From assembly GCA_021776095.1 (NCBI GenBank), contig JAJFGO010000078.1, forward strand, positions 1 through 37,875: a stretch of DNA of 37,875 nt. Reading direction: 5' to 3'. Shown in pieces: positions 16,346-24,020 of this stretch; within the stretch, counting starts at the first letter, position 1; the number at the start of each line of letters is the position of its first letter. Position numbers and translations under genes: made by a program. The notes under the pieces are model-generated. The model saw only the letters and a list, made by a program, of their open reading frames with translations. It was not told where the DNA came from and did not search any database. This DNA is from Kiloniellaceae bacterium (GTDB taxonomy: Bacteria; Pseudomonadota; Alphaproteobacteria; Kiloniellales; J153).

Positions 16346-17116
16346 ATGCGTGCCATCACGGGAGCCTATCTTCTCTACCTCGCCGCGCCGATTCTGCTGT
16401 TGTTCGTGGGCTCCTTCGGCGCCACTTGGACCGGCACGCTCCTCCCCTCCGGGTTTACCACCGAGTGGTATGTGGAGGTCTTCACCGACCCGAGCTTCCG
16501 CCGCGCCTTCGAGACCAGCCTCATCGTGGTTTTGTGTACCTGCGTACTCAACACGCTGATCGGCTTGCCGCTCGCCTACGCGATCAACAGCGCCGCGCGC
16601 GCCGGCGTCAGGACCGCGGCGCGGATCGTGTCGCTGATGCCCATCGCGGTGCCTGAACTGGTCTTGGCCTTCGGGTTCATTCTGGTCTTTTCCAGCGATA
16701 CCCTGCCCTTTCTCGGCACCACTTGGCTGCTGGTCCTGGCCCATGTGGTGCTTACCCTGCCCTATCTACTAAATGTCTTGCTGGCCGACATGGCCTCCCT
16801 CGGCCTTGAGGACCTGGAGCGGGTCGGGGCGACGCTGGGCGCCTCCTTCAAGAACCGTTTCTTCGACATCGTCGTGCCCGGTCTACAGCACAGCCTGATG
16901 TCCGGGCTGATCACCGTCGCCGCGATCTCGATCGGCGAATTTCAGCTTTCCAACTTGGTCGCGGGCTTTCTCAGCCGAACCTACCCGGTGGTCCTGTTGC
17001 AGGCATTCTACGGCGCCACCGGGTTTGCCTGCGCCGCGACCGTGGTCCTTCTGGTGTTGGCCATGTTGGCGGCTGCGGCCGGCGCGCTGACCGCGCGCGG
17101 CGCGCAGACCCGCTAG
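16346..17116 (+). CDS. ABC transporter permease (PotC-like)
   Basis: 256 residues with about six hydrophobic segments. The inner-membrane permease EAA loop reads LEDLERVGATLGASFKNRFF and continues DIVVPGL, which contacts the ATPase. It resembles the second permease of spermidine/putrescine, iron(III) or aminoethylphosphonate importers. AAGGTAAG precedes the start. It forms a heterodimer with the permease at 19254. The substrate is not evident from the sequence. Confidence 0.9.
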   Translation: MRAITGAYLLYLAAPILLLFVGSFGATWTGTLLPSGFTTEWYVEVFTDPSFRRAFETSLIVVLCTCVLNTLIGLPLAYAINSAARAGVRTAARIVSLMPIAVPELVLAFGFILVFSSDTLPFLGTTWLLVLAHVVLTLPYLLNVLLADMASLGLEDLERVGATLGASFKNRFFDIVVPGLQHSLMSGLITVAAISIGEFQLSNLVAGFLSRTYPVVLLQAFYGATGFACAATVVLLVLAMLAAAAGALTARGAQTR

Positions 17117-17126
17117 GGGCATCGCC

Positions 17127-18173
17127 ATGCCGATTCATTTCGACGCCGTGTCCTTCACCTACCCCGGCACCCAGACCGGGGTCAGCGGGGTCGACCTCAT
17201 GGTTGAGGACGGCGAGCTGGTCGCCCTGATCGGACCTTCGGGATCGGGCAAGAGCACCTGCTTGAAACTGCTGGCCGGATTCTTCCGTCCCGATCATGGC
17301 CGCATCAATGTGGACGGCCACGACGTCGACACCCTATCGCCGGAACGCCGCAAGCTCGGCATGGTGTTTCAGAACTATGCGCTGTTTCCGCACATGAGCA
17401 CCCGCGACAATGTCGCCTACCCCCTGAAGGTACGCGGTGCCGCCCGTGCCGATCGGCGGCGGACCGCGGATGACATGCTCGAGCGGGTCGGCCTTTCGGG
17501 TCTTGGCGACCGCGCGACCAAGACCCTGTCTGGCGGGCAGCAGCAGCGCGTCGCCCTGGCCCGCGCCCTGGTATTCGAGCCCCGCGCGCTGCTTTTGGAC
17601 GAGCCGCTTTCGGCCCTCGATGCCGGGCTTCGCGTGGCCATGCGCGATGAGATCCGCCGGGTCCAGCGCGACGCCGGCATCGCCACCATCCACGTCACCC
17701 ACGATCAGGAAGAAGCCCTGTCGATCGCCGATCGCGTGGCGGTCATGAGCGACGGCAAGATCGTTCAAGTCGGCCGGCCCGACGAGGTTTATGACCGGCC
17801 GCGAACCCGCTTCGTCGCGCGCTTTGTCGGGCAGGCAAATTTCTGGCCGGGCACCGTGTGCGGGCCCTATGAGGTCGATACGCCGATCGGTCGTCTCAGC
17901 CATCTCCAGGAGGGTTCGCGCCCCGGCGACAAGGCCCTGGTGCTGGTCAGGCCCGAGCGGCTCGACCTCTATTTCGAAGACTGCAAAACACCGCCCCCTA
18001 ACTATTTCAAAGGCCGAGTCTCACAAGACCGTTTTCTCGGCTCGATCCGGCGCTTCGACTTCGCGGTCGAAGGCACGGTGATCCGAGTCGAGACACGAGA
18101 TCGCGCGGCACCTATGGCTGTCGCGATACCGCCGGACGCTGTCCGGCTGCTACCCCCCGGTGACAACGAATAA
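17127..18173 (+). CDS. ABC transporter ATP-binding protein (PotA/FbpC-like)
   Basis: 348 residues. Walker A GPSGSGKST near residue 36, Q-loop MVFQNYALFPHM, signature LSGGQQQRVALARAL, Walker B ALLLDEPLSALD and H-loop THDQEEA. A C-terminal extension of about 110 residues has TOBE-like strands (GTVCGPYEVDTPIG, LVLVRPERLDLYF), as in the polyamine/iron/sugar CUT1-type ATPases. It energises the importer encoded around it. It begins 10 bases after the first permease gene, and its end is followed closely by the binding protein. Confidence 0.95.
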   Translation: MPIHFDAVSFTYPGTQTGVSGVDLMVEDGELVALIGPSGSGKSTCLKLLAGFFRPDHGRINVDGHDVDTLSPERRKLGMVFQNYALFPHMSTRDNVAYPLKVRGAARADRRRTADDMLERVGLSGLGDRATKTLSGGQQQRVALARALVFEPRALLLDEPLSALDAGLRVAMRDEIRRVQRDAGIATIHVTHDQEEALSIADRVAVMSDGKIVQVGRPDEVYDRPRTRFVARFVGQANFWPGTVCGPYEVDTPIGRLSHLQEGSRPGDKALVLVRPERLDLYFEDCKTPPPNYFKGRVSQDRFLGSIRRFDFAVEGTVIRVETRDRAAPMAVAIPPDAVRLLPPGDNE

Positions 18174-18189
18174 ACAAGGGAGACATGTT

Positions 18190-19257
18190 ATGAGCAAACT
18201 TGTTGCATGGCTTGCGGCACTCGCTGTTGCATCGCCCCTGGCAGCGCACGCCCTGGAAGGTGCGGAACTCTATCCCGGTGAAAAGGCGCTTTACGACGCC
18301 GCGTCTAAGGAAGGTCTGGTAGTCAGTTTCGATACCGGCCCAACTTGGGCCAACTGGAAGGCGCAATTTAAGGCCTTCAAGAAACGCTACCCCAACGTCG
18401 AAATGGTCTACAACGATCTGGGTTCCGCCGCCACCGTCGTGACCCTGGACAAGTCCCGCAATCGGCCGCAGGCGGATACCGCCTACTACTTTGCCGGTTC
18501 GGCGCTGGATGCGGCGGAGAAAAAACTGGTTGCCGATTTCCAGCCGGTAAATTTCGAGAAACTGCCGAACGCCTTCAAGCATCCCTCCGGCCAGTGGTTC
18601 ACCATCCATACCCTCAACGTCGCGTTCCTGGTCAACACCAAGGTGGTGAAGAACGTGCCGCAAAGCTGGGCCGATCTGAAAAAGCCGGAATACAAAAACT
18701 CAATCGTCTACCTCGACCCGCGCTCGACCGGACAAGGCCAGGTGGTCACCTTCGGCGCGGCCTTCGCCAATGGCGGCGATATGGACAATGTCATGCCGGG
18801 CATCGACTACCTCGCGGGGCTGCACAAAAGCGGCAACGTGCTTCGGGTGGTCGGCACCACGCCTTACGCCCAGTTCATCAAGGGCGAGATCCCGGTTTGG
18901 ATCGGTTACGAGAACGACGGTCTGAAGGCCAAGTACCGCGACGGTATGGGCGACGATATCGCCGTGGTCATTCCCAAGGAGGCCTCGGCCGCCGCGCCCT
19001 ATGCCATCAGCCTGGTCAAGGACGGACCGAATCCGAACGCCGGCAAGCTTTGGCTCAATTTCATCATGACCGATCAGGGCCAGGCCCGCTTCGCCGACGG
19101 CTTCGTGCGGCCCTCCGTGCCGGGCGTCGCCTTGCCCAAGGACGTGGCATCGAAAATGCCGGCGGCACCGCAGCTTCAACCGCTCGACGTCGCCAAGGCG
19201 AAGGCCAAGAAGTCGGAAATCGACCGCGCCTGGGCGAAACAAGTATTGGGTCAATGA
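18190..19257 (+). CDS. ABC transporter substrate-binding protein (family 1 / PotD-AfuA type)
   Basis: 355 residues with a Sec signal peptide (MSKLVAWLAALAVASPLAAHA). The mature part follows the PotD/AfuA/PhnS pattern: LVVSFDTGPTWANWKAQFKA, VEMVYNDLGS, an AFLVNTKVV hinge, SWADLKKPEYKNSIVYLDPR, TTPYAQFIKGEIPVWIGYEN. Substrate class (polyamine, ferric ion, phosphonate or other) cannot be decided. The start at 18190 follows AAGGGAGA; an in-frame ATG or ACG leader from 18160 would destroy the signal peptide. Its stop overlaps the next permease start (ATGA). Confidence 0.92.
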   Translation: MSKLVAWLAALAVASPLAAHALEGAELYPGEKALYDAASKEGLVVSFDTGPTWANWKAQFKAFKKRYPNVEMVYNDLGSAATVVTLDKSRNRPQADTAYYFAGSALDAAEKKLVADFQPVNFEKLPNAFKHPSGQWFTIHTLNVAFLVNTKVVKNVPQSWADLKKPEYKNSIVYLDPRSTGQGQVVTFGAAFANGGDMDNVMPGIDYLAGLHKSGNVLRVVGTTPYAQFIKGEIPVWIGYENDGLKAKYRDGMGDDIAVVIPKEASAAAPYAISLVKDGPNPNAGKLWLNFIMTDQGQARFADGFVRPSVPGVALPKDVASKMPAAPQLQPLDVAKAKAKKSEIDRAWAKQVLGQ

Positions 19258-20114
19258 GCGACGGGAGGACGGCCCTAACGCCACCGGGAGTGCGCGTCGC
19301 GTTCGCCGCGCCGGGGGTGGTCGTCCTCCTGCTCTTCTTCGCGCTGCCCCTCTCCGTGATCGTCATCGAGGCGGTTTCGGAGGGCGGGTCCGCCTTCGGC
19401 CGTCTGTTCCAAGACCCGGTTTTCTGGAAGGGGCTTCAGGGGACGCTGGTGCTCGGCACGGTCGCGCCGCTGGTGTCGGTCGCGGTCGGGATGGCCGTGG
19501 CCATGCACCTGTCGCGGCTCGACCAAGCGACCCGGACCGGGCTTCTATTCGTCATTTCCCTGCCGCTTACCTTCTCCGGATTGATCGTCGCCTATGGCTT
19601 CATTTTAGTCTTTGGGCGGGCCGGATTCGTCACGCTTCTGCTCGCCGAGTTCGGCGCCGACCCGGCCGTGGTGGGCGGCCTGATCTTTTCGCCGGCCGGG
19701 CTGGGCATCGCCTATACCTACTATCTGATTCCGCGCGTGGTGCTGGTCGTGCTGCCGGTCCTGATCAACTTCGACACGGCACAGATCGCCGCTGCGCGCT
19801 CGCTGGGCGCGGGTGTGCTGCGCGCCTATCTGGACGTGCTCCTGCCGCAGATATTCCCCAGCCTGCTCGCCGCCTTTTGCCTGACCTCGGCGGTCGCCAT
19901 CGGCGCCTACGGCACCGCGCTCGCCCTGGTCGGTACCCAGGTCAACATCCTGCCGCTCATGCTCTATTCCAAGATTTCGGAAACCGGATCCGACTTTCCC
20001 GCCGCGGCCGCGCTCTCTGTGGTTCTCATGGGCATCTGCTGCGTGGTCATCTCACTGGCGGAAATCGCCACCCGGCGCACCAGGCCGGCAACGACCGCGC
20101 CAGCAACCAAATAA
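19254..20114 (+). CDS. ABC transporter permease (PotB-like)
   Basis: 286 residues from ATG 19254, which overlaps the binding-protein stop. There are six or so membrane segments, beginning VVVLLLFFALPLSVIVIEAV, and an EAA loop IAAARSLGAGVLRAYLDVLL-PQI. It pairs with the permease at 16346. The open frame extends upstream through the binding-protein gene only as a shadow. Last gene of the importer operon; no terminator with a T-tract is seen after it. Confidence 0.92.
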   Translation: MSDGRTALTPPGVRVAFAAPGVVVLLLFFALPLSVIVIEAVSEGGSAFGRLFQDPVFWKGLQGTLVLGTVAPLVSVAVGMAVAMHLSRLDQATRTGLLFVISLPLTFSGLIVAYGFILVFGRAGFVTLLLAEFGADPAVVGGLIFSPAGLGIAYTYYLIPRVVLVVLPVLINFDTAQIAAARSLGAGVLRAYLDVLLPQIFPSLLAAFCLTSAVAIGAYGTALALVGTQVNILPLMLYSKISETGSDFPAAAALSVVLMGICCVVISLAEIATRRTRPATTAPATK

Positions 20115-20233
20115 AGCGGGCGGCGCGGCGCGGGCCGAGGCACCCACAACCGGTTCCATGATTTATATTAGGTACTGCAACGCCGCTTTACCCCACTACT
20201 TCCGACGCTAGACGCCATGGCGAGGCGCCGGTC

Positions 20234-20264
20234 TTGACATGTCCGTCGCAATTTGTGTTAGATA
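20234..20264 (+). promoter_or_regulatory. Promoter of the amide operon
   Basis: TTGACA (20234-20239) and TAGATA (20259-20264; TTAGAT one base earlier) lie 18-19 bases apart in an otherwise gene-free 349-base gap. Transcription would start near 20271, giving a leader of about 190 bases that holds the antitermination hairpins. Confidence 0.6.
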
Positions 20265-20354
20265 TGAAAGGACAGCGCATTGGTTTGATTTATCCGCCAC
20301 GGCAATGCGTCGCGGCAGCCGGGTGACCGGCGAACGAAAATAATTGGAAACACT

Positions 20355-20393
20355 GATCCAAGGGAGTGTCCTTGGATCGGGCAATGAAGCCCG
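20355..20393 (+). promoter_or_regulatory. ANTAR-type antitermination hairpins
   Basis: Hairpin P1: GATCCAAGG and CCTTGGATC form a perfect 9-bp stem around the six-base loop GAGTGT (20364-20369). Hairpin P2: CGGGC and GCCCG (20378-20382, 20389-20393) close the hexaloop AATGAA, which has A at position 1 and G at position 4, as ANTAR proteins recognise. The two stems abut. The 3' arm of P2 is also the 5' arm of the terminator at 20387, so P2 and terminator exclude each other. The operon encodes an ANTAR protein of the AmiR type, its expected binder. Confidence 0.8.
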
Positions 20394-20423
20394 GGCCACG
20401 AAGTGTGGCTGCGGGCTTTTTTT
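20387..20423 (+). terminator. Leader intrinsic terminator, antiterminated by AmiR
   Basis: AAGCCCG (20387-20393) pairs with CGGGCTT (20412-20418); an inner stem GCCAC/GTGGC (20395-20399, 20405-20409) extends it. Seven T residues run from 20417 to 20423. It lies about 40 bases before the amiC start and should stop transcription unless P2 forms. Confidence 0.9.
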
Positions 20424-20463
20424 ATTTGGCGGAACAGGGCCTTGGTGACACAGGGAGGCTGAA

Positions 20464-21690
20464 GTGGGGACGTCCTCGCGGCGAGGGAAAGGGCGAAGTG
20501 GACCGGACATACCGGTTGGTGTGGTCTTTTCCTCGACCGGCTCCTACGGCACCGTCGGCAAGGAAATGCTGCACGGCGCGCTGCTCGCCATCGAAGAAGT
20601 CAACCTTAGCGCCGACTTCGACTTTACCTTTGCGCCCAAGGTCGCGAACCCGGCCGGCGATCTGAATCAGTACCGTTTGCTGTGCGAGGACATGCTTCGC
20701 ACCCAAGGGGTACGCCATGTTGTCGGCTGCTATACGTCCTCTAGCCGCAAAGAAGTTCTGCCCGTTTTTGAGAAGCTGGATGCGCTGCTCTGGTATCCTT
20801 CCCACTACGAGGGATTCGAGAGCTGCAATAACGTGATCTACACGGGCGCGGCGCCGAACCAGCACATCGTCCCGCTGATCGACTACATGCTGCGCAATCA
20901 CGGCAACCGGGTCTATTGCATTGGGTCCAACTATATCTGGGCGTGGGAAAACAATCGGATCATGCGCGAGATCGTGCTGGGCTGTAACGGTGCCGTCGCC
21001 GCCGAAAAGTACCTGCCCGTGGGCTCCACCGACATCGCGCACGTCATCGACGAGATCGCCGAAACGCAACCCAGCTTCATCTTCAGCACGCTGATCGGCG
21101 AATCCTCCTATGCCTTCTTGCGCGCCTATTACGAAGCTGGCCGGCGCAACGCGCTATTTGACCCGGCCACCATGCCGGTGACGAGTTGCAATCTGTCGGA
21201 GCCCGAACTACTCGCGGTCGGCGGCCAGGCGGCGCAGGGACACATCGCGTCCAGCGTGTATTTCCAGAGCAAGAACCGGACCGAAAACCAAGCTTTCGTC
21301 TCACGCTTCAAGACCCGCTACGGCGCCGACAAGGTAACCTCGGCGGATGCCGAAGCGTCCTATATCGCGGTCATTCTGCTGGCGCGTGCGATCCACGCCG
21401 CGCAATCGACCGAGATCGAGATGGTCAAGCAGGCGGTCTACGGTTGCGAGCTGGAAGCGCCCCAGGGCCTGGTTCATCTCGACCCGGATAACAACCACAG
21501 CTACCTGACGCCATCGCTCGGCCGCTCCAGCGCCGACGGCGACTTCGATATCTTTTGGACCGCCGACGCGCCGGTAAAGCCGGACCCTTATATGGTGCGT
21601 TTCGACGTGCGCCGGTTCTTCGACAAGCTGAATCGCGAGGGCGACCGAACGACGGTAAGCCCCAGGCCAGCGTTGAGGGTGGTCAAGTGA
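20464..21690 (+). CDS. amiC: AmiC-like amide-sensing regulator (periplasmic-binding fold, cytoplasmic)
   Basis: 408 residues of the type I periplasmic-binding fold, close to urea/amide binding proteins: IPVGVVFSSTGSYGTVGKEM, GCYTSSSRKEVLPVFE, LLWYPSHYEGFESCNNVIYT, VYCIGSNYIWAWENNRIMRE, ADAEASYIAVILLARAI. It lacks a signal peptide or lipobox, so it should stay in the cytoplasm, as AmiC does in Pseudomonas, where it sequesters AmiR until an amide binds. GTG 20464 is the start, with GGGAGG six bases upstream. The amiR start lies inside its last codons. Confidence 0.88.
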   Translation: MGTSSRRGKGRSGPDIPVGVVFSSTGSYGTVGKEMLHGALLAIEEVNLSADFDFTFAPKVANPAGDLNQYRLLCEDMLRTQGVRHVVGCYTSSSRKEVLPVFEKLDALLWYPSHYEGFESCNNVIYTGAAPNQHIVPLIDYMLRNHGNRVYCIGSNYIWAWENNRIMREIVLGCNGAVAAEKYLPVGSTDIAHVIDEIAETQPSFIFSTLIGESSYAFLRAYYEAGRRNALFDPATMPVTSCNLSEPELLAVGGQAAQGHIASSVYFQSKNRTENQAFVSRFKTRYGADKVTSADAEASYIAVILLARAIHAAQSTEIEMVKQAVYGCELEAPQGLVHLDPDNNHSYLTPSLGRSSADGDFDIFWTADAPVKPDPYMVRFDVRRFFDKLNREGDRTTVSPRPALRVVK

Positions 21691-22319
21691 GAAAGTTGAG
21701 CCTGCCGAATTTTCGCGGCTGCAACGCCCTGGTTCTGCATCGCTCCGATAGCAACAGCGAGACCCTGATTCGGCAACTGGAGAGCCTAGGCCTGACCGCG
21801 CGCCGCAAGTGGCCGGCGGACAGCGTCTCCGCCGAGGGGGTGGACGTCGTCTTTTTCGACGCCGATCTCGGCTTTGACGGCCTCTTCGCCTGGCCGACGA
21901 GCCAAGCGCCGATACCACTGATTGCGGTGATGGGATCGGAGGCGCCCGGCCGCATCGAATGGACCTTGGCGCAGGCGCCCTCGGCGTATCTGATCAAGCC
22001 GATCGGCTCGACCGGGGTATTCAGTGCCCTGGCCATCGCCTTTCGCACCTTCGAGACCCAACAGCGGCTTCACCTAACCCTGGCCGACCTCACACGGCGC
22101 GTTGAGGCCCGGCCGGTTCTGTTCAAGGCGATCCTCGTCGTCATGGAAGGCTTCAGCGTTAACGATGCCGAGGCCTATCAATTGCTACGCACCAACAGCA
22201 TGAAGCATCGGGTCTCAATCGAGGAGTTGAGCAGCCTGATCGTGGGGGATCCCGACTCTGTTCGGGACCTGATGGGAAACGCAAACCGGCGGATCTTGCG
22301 CCAAGCCACGCGCGGCTAG
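21687..22319 (+). CDS. amiR: AmiR-like ANTAR antitermination regulator
   Basis: 210 residues. The N-terminal half is a pseudo-receiver domain (NALVLHRSDSNSETLIRQLE, VDVVFFDADLGFDGLF, PLIAVMGSEAPGRIEW). A coiled coil (LTLADLTRRVEARP) leads to a C-terminal ANTAR domain at about 130-190 with the conserved EAYQLLRTNSMKHRVSIEEL pattern. It should bind the P2-type hexaloop hairpin in the leader and allow transcription past the terminator. The start GTG 21687 overlaps the amiC stop (GTGA) with GAGGGTGG just upstream, so AmiC and AmiR are made together, as expected of a complex. Confidence 0.9.
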   Translation: MRKLSLPNFRGCNALVLHRSDSNSETLIRQLESLGLTARRKWPADSVSAEGVDVVFFDADLGFDGLFAWPTSQAPIPLIAVMGSEAPGRIEWTLAQAPSAYLIKPIGSTGVFSALAIAFRTFETQQRLHLTLADLTRRVEARPVLFKAILVVMEGFSVNDAEAYQLLRTNSMKHRVSIEELSSLIVGDPDSVRDLMGNANRRILRQATRG

Positions 22320-22410
22320 GCATCTACGAAATGGCCGCGGCGCCGCAGCGCGAGAGCGAGGCGACATCCGGCCAAGAGACCGTACCGCTGACAACGACAG
22401 GGAGTGTCAA

Positions 22411-23943
22411 ATGACAAAGCGCAAAGATACTACACCAAGCCCGGAGGCCGAGACCGAGACCCAGGGCTCTGCCGCCGAGGCGGACGTCGCGACCTCTACG
22501 GGAATCCCGCGGCGTGCGTTCATGACCGGCACCGCCGCGACCGTTACCGCCGCCACTGTCCTGCCCAATCTACGCATGGCACGCGCTGCGGAGACCGGCC
22601 CGGTCAAGATTGGGCACATTGAGGATCTTTCCGGCAACCTCGCCGTATACGGTGTGCAGAAGTACCATGCCGCTTTGCTTGCGGTTAAGGAGATCAATGA
22701 AGGAAAGACCCTCAAAGGCGGACCTGTCGGCTCCGGCGGGCTCGGCTCGATAGCCAAATTCGCCGCCGCGCCGCCGGTGATGGGAAATGGTGACAAGGAC
22801 CTCAAGTACGTAAGCGATGGCGGCGCCATGACAGGCGCGGGCATGGCTTTTGTCGAAGACGACGATGTGCTTGTAGACTCAGGGGATTCCGGCTTGCTCG
22901 GCCGCGAAGTGGAACTTATTGCACCGGACGGGCAATCCAATAACAACATATGGCAACAGCTTACCCGGCGCCTGATCCTGGAAGATAAGGTGGATTGCCT
23001 GGTCGCGGGTTTCACCAGCGCCGAAAGAGAGGCAATCCGCCCGATCGTCGATCAGCACAAACAACTTTATATCTACACCAACCAGTATGAGGGCGGTGTT
23101 GCCGACTCCAACACCTTCTGCACCGGTGCCATCGTCGAGCAGCAAGTCATACCGGTGGTCGACTATATGATTCAGAAATTCGGACCGCGGGTCTATACCA
23201 TCGCGGCCGATTACAACTTCGGTCAGTTGACCGCGGCCTGGACCAAGGCCTTTGCGCCGCTCGTCGGTGGTGAGATTATCGAGGAGGAGTTCGTGCCGCT
23301 CAGCGTCTCGGACTTCACGACCTCAATCGCGCGTATTCAGGCGGCCAAACCCGATTGGGTCTTCACGCTCTTGGTCGGATCGAATCAGTCGAACTACTAT
23401 CCCCAGGCCGCCGCGGCTGGGTTAGAATACCCGATGGCCTCGACGGTCAATATGGCCCAGGGGTACGAACATCGCCGGTTCAAGCCACCGTCCCTGAACC
23501 GCATGTACAACTGTGTCAACTACATCGAGGAAATCCCAACGGCGCGCAACCGGGCCTTCGTCAGGCGCTGGTACGAGATGTTCCCGGACGATCCCTATAT
23601 CGGCCAGATGGCGCAGAACACCTACTTCTCGATCCATCTCTACGCCATTGCCGCGCGGCTTGCCGGCACGACGGACCAGGAGACGGTGAAAAAGGCCCTG
23701 GAGTCCGGACTCACGATCGAGGCGCCGGAGGGGGCCGTGTTCCTCGAGCCGTCAACCCACCACTGTTCGCATTACATCCGCCTCGCGACCGCGGACGCCG
23801 ATCACAATGTCAGCTTCGTGCGCGAGTGGCCGAGCATTCAGCCTTGGTGGCTCCAGCGTGTCGGGGTTAATCTGGTGAAGCACAAGGAATACAAGCAGTA
23901 TATTCCGGATGAGGATCCCTTCTTCAAGATGTTCGCCAAGTAA
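22411..23943 (+). CDS. Urea/short-chain amide ABC transporter substrate-binding protein (UrtA/FmdD-like)
   Basis: 510 residues. A Tat-type signal (PRRAFMTG, R34-R35) ends near ARAAETG. The mature protein has the type I binding fold: VKIGHIEDLSGNLAVYGVQK, VDCLVAGFTSAEREAIRPIV, YTNQYEGG, TIAADYNFGQLTAAW and FTLLVGSNQSNYYPQA. Between ALLAVKEIN and GLLGREVELIAPDGQ lies a Gly/Asp-rich insertion of about 60 residues (98-160) not usual in UrtA or FmdD. It is homologous to the cytoplasmic sensor AmiC, so uptake and sensing probably share ligands. AGGGAGTG precedes the start. Confidence 0.88.
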   Translation: MTKRKDTTPSPEAETETQGSAAEADVATSTGIPRRAFMTGTAATVTAATVLPNLRMARAAETGPVKIGHIEDLSGNLAVYGVQKYHAALLAVKEINEGKTLKGGPVGSGGLGSIAKFAAAPPVMGNGDKDLKYVSDGGAMTGAGMAFVEDDDVLVDSGDSGLLGREVELIAPDGQSNNNIWQQLTRRLILEDKVDCLVAGFTSAEREAIRPIVDQHKQLYIYTNQYEGGVADSNTFCTGAIVEQQVIPVVDYMIQKFGPRVYTIAADYNFGQLTAAWTKAFAPLVGGEIIEEEFVPLSVSDFTTSIARIQAAKPDWVFTLLVGSNQSNYYPQAAAAGLEYPMASTVNMAQGYEHRRFKPPSLNRMYNCVNYIEEIPTARNRAFVRRWYEMFPDDPYIGQMAQNTYFSIHLYAIAARLAGTTDQETVKKALESGLTIEAPEGAVFLEPSTHHCSHYIRLATADADHNVSFVREWPSIQPWWLQRVGVNLVKHKEYKQYIPDEDPFFKMFAK

Positions 23944-23960
23944 GAAGAAGGCGTGACGGT

Positions 23961-23991
23961 GCTCCGGCCGGGCCTGTGGTTCGGTCGGAGC
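23961..23991 (+). repeat. Intercistronic hairpin after the binding-protein gene
   Basis: GCTCCGGCCG and CGGTCGGAGC pair over ten positions with one G-U, around an 11-base loop, 17 bases after the stop. No T-tract follows. Such stems after binding-protein genes often stabilise the upstream mRNA so that binding protein exceeds permease. Confidence 0.5.
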
Positions 23992-24020
23992 GACCGAGTT
24001 TCGAATAACCGGGGTTCGCG

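Noticed and set aside
18594-19253. Upstream extension of the PotB-like permease to 506 residues
   Set aside because: Overlaps the binding-protein gene in another frame; ATG 19254 overlaps the stop as expected for coupled genes.
20115-20354. Guanidine (ykkC-type) or other metabolite riboswitch in the amide operon leader
   Set aside because: No conserved aptamer blocks found; the hairpins fit an ANTAR target instead.
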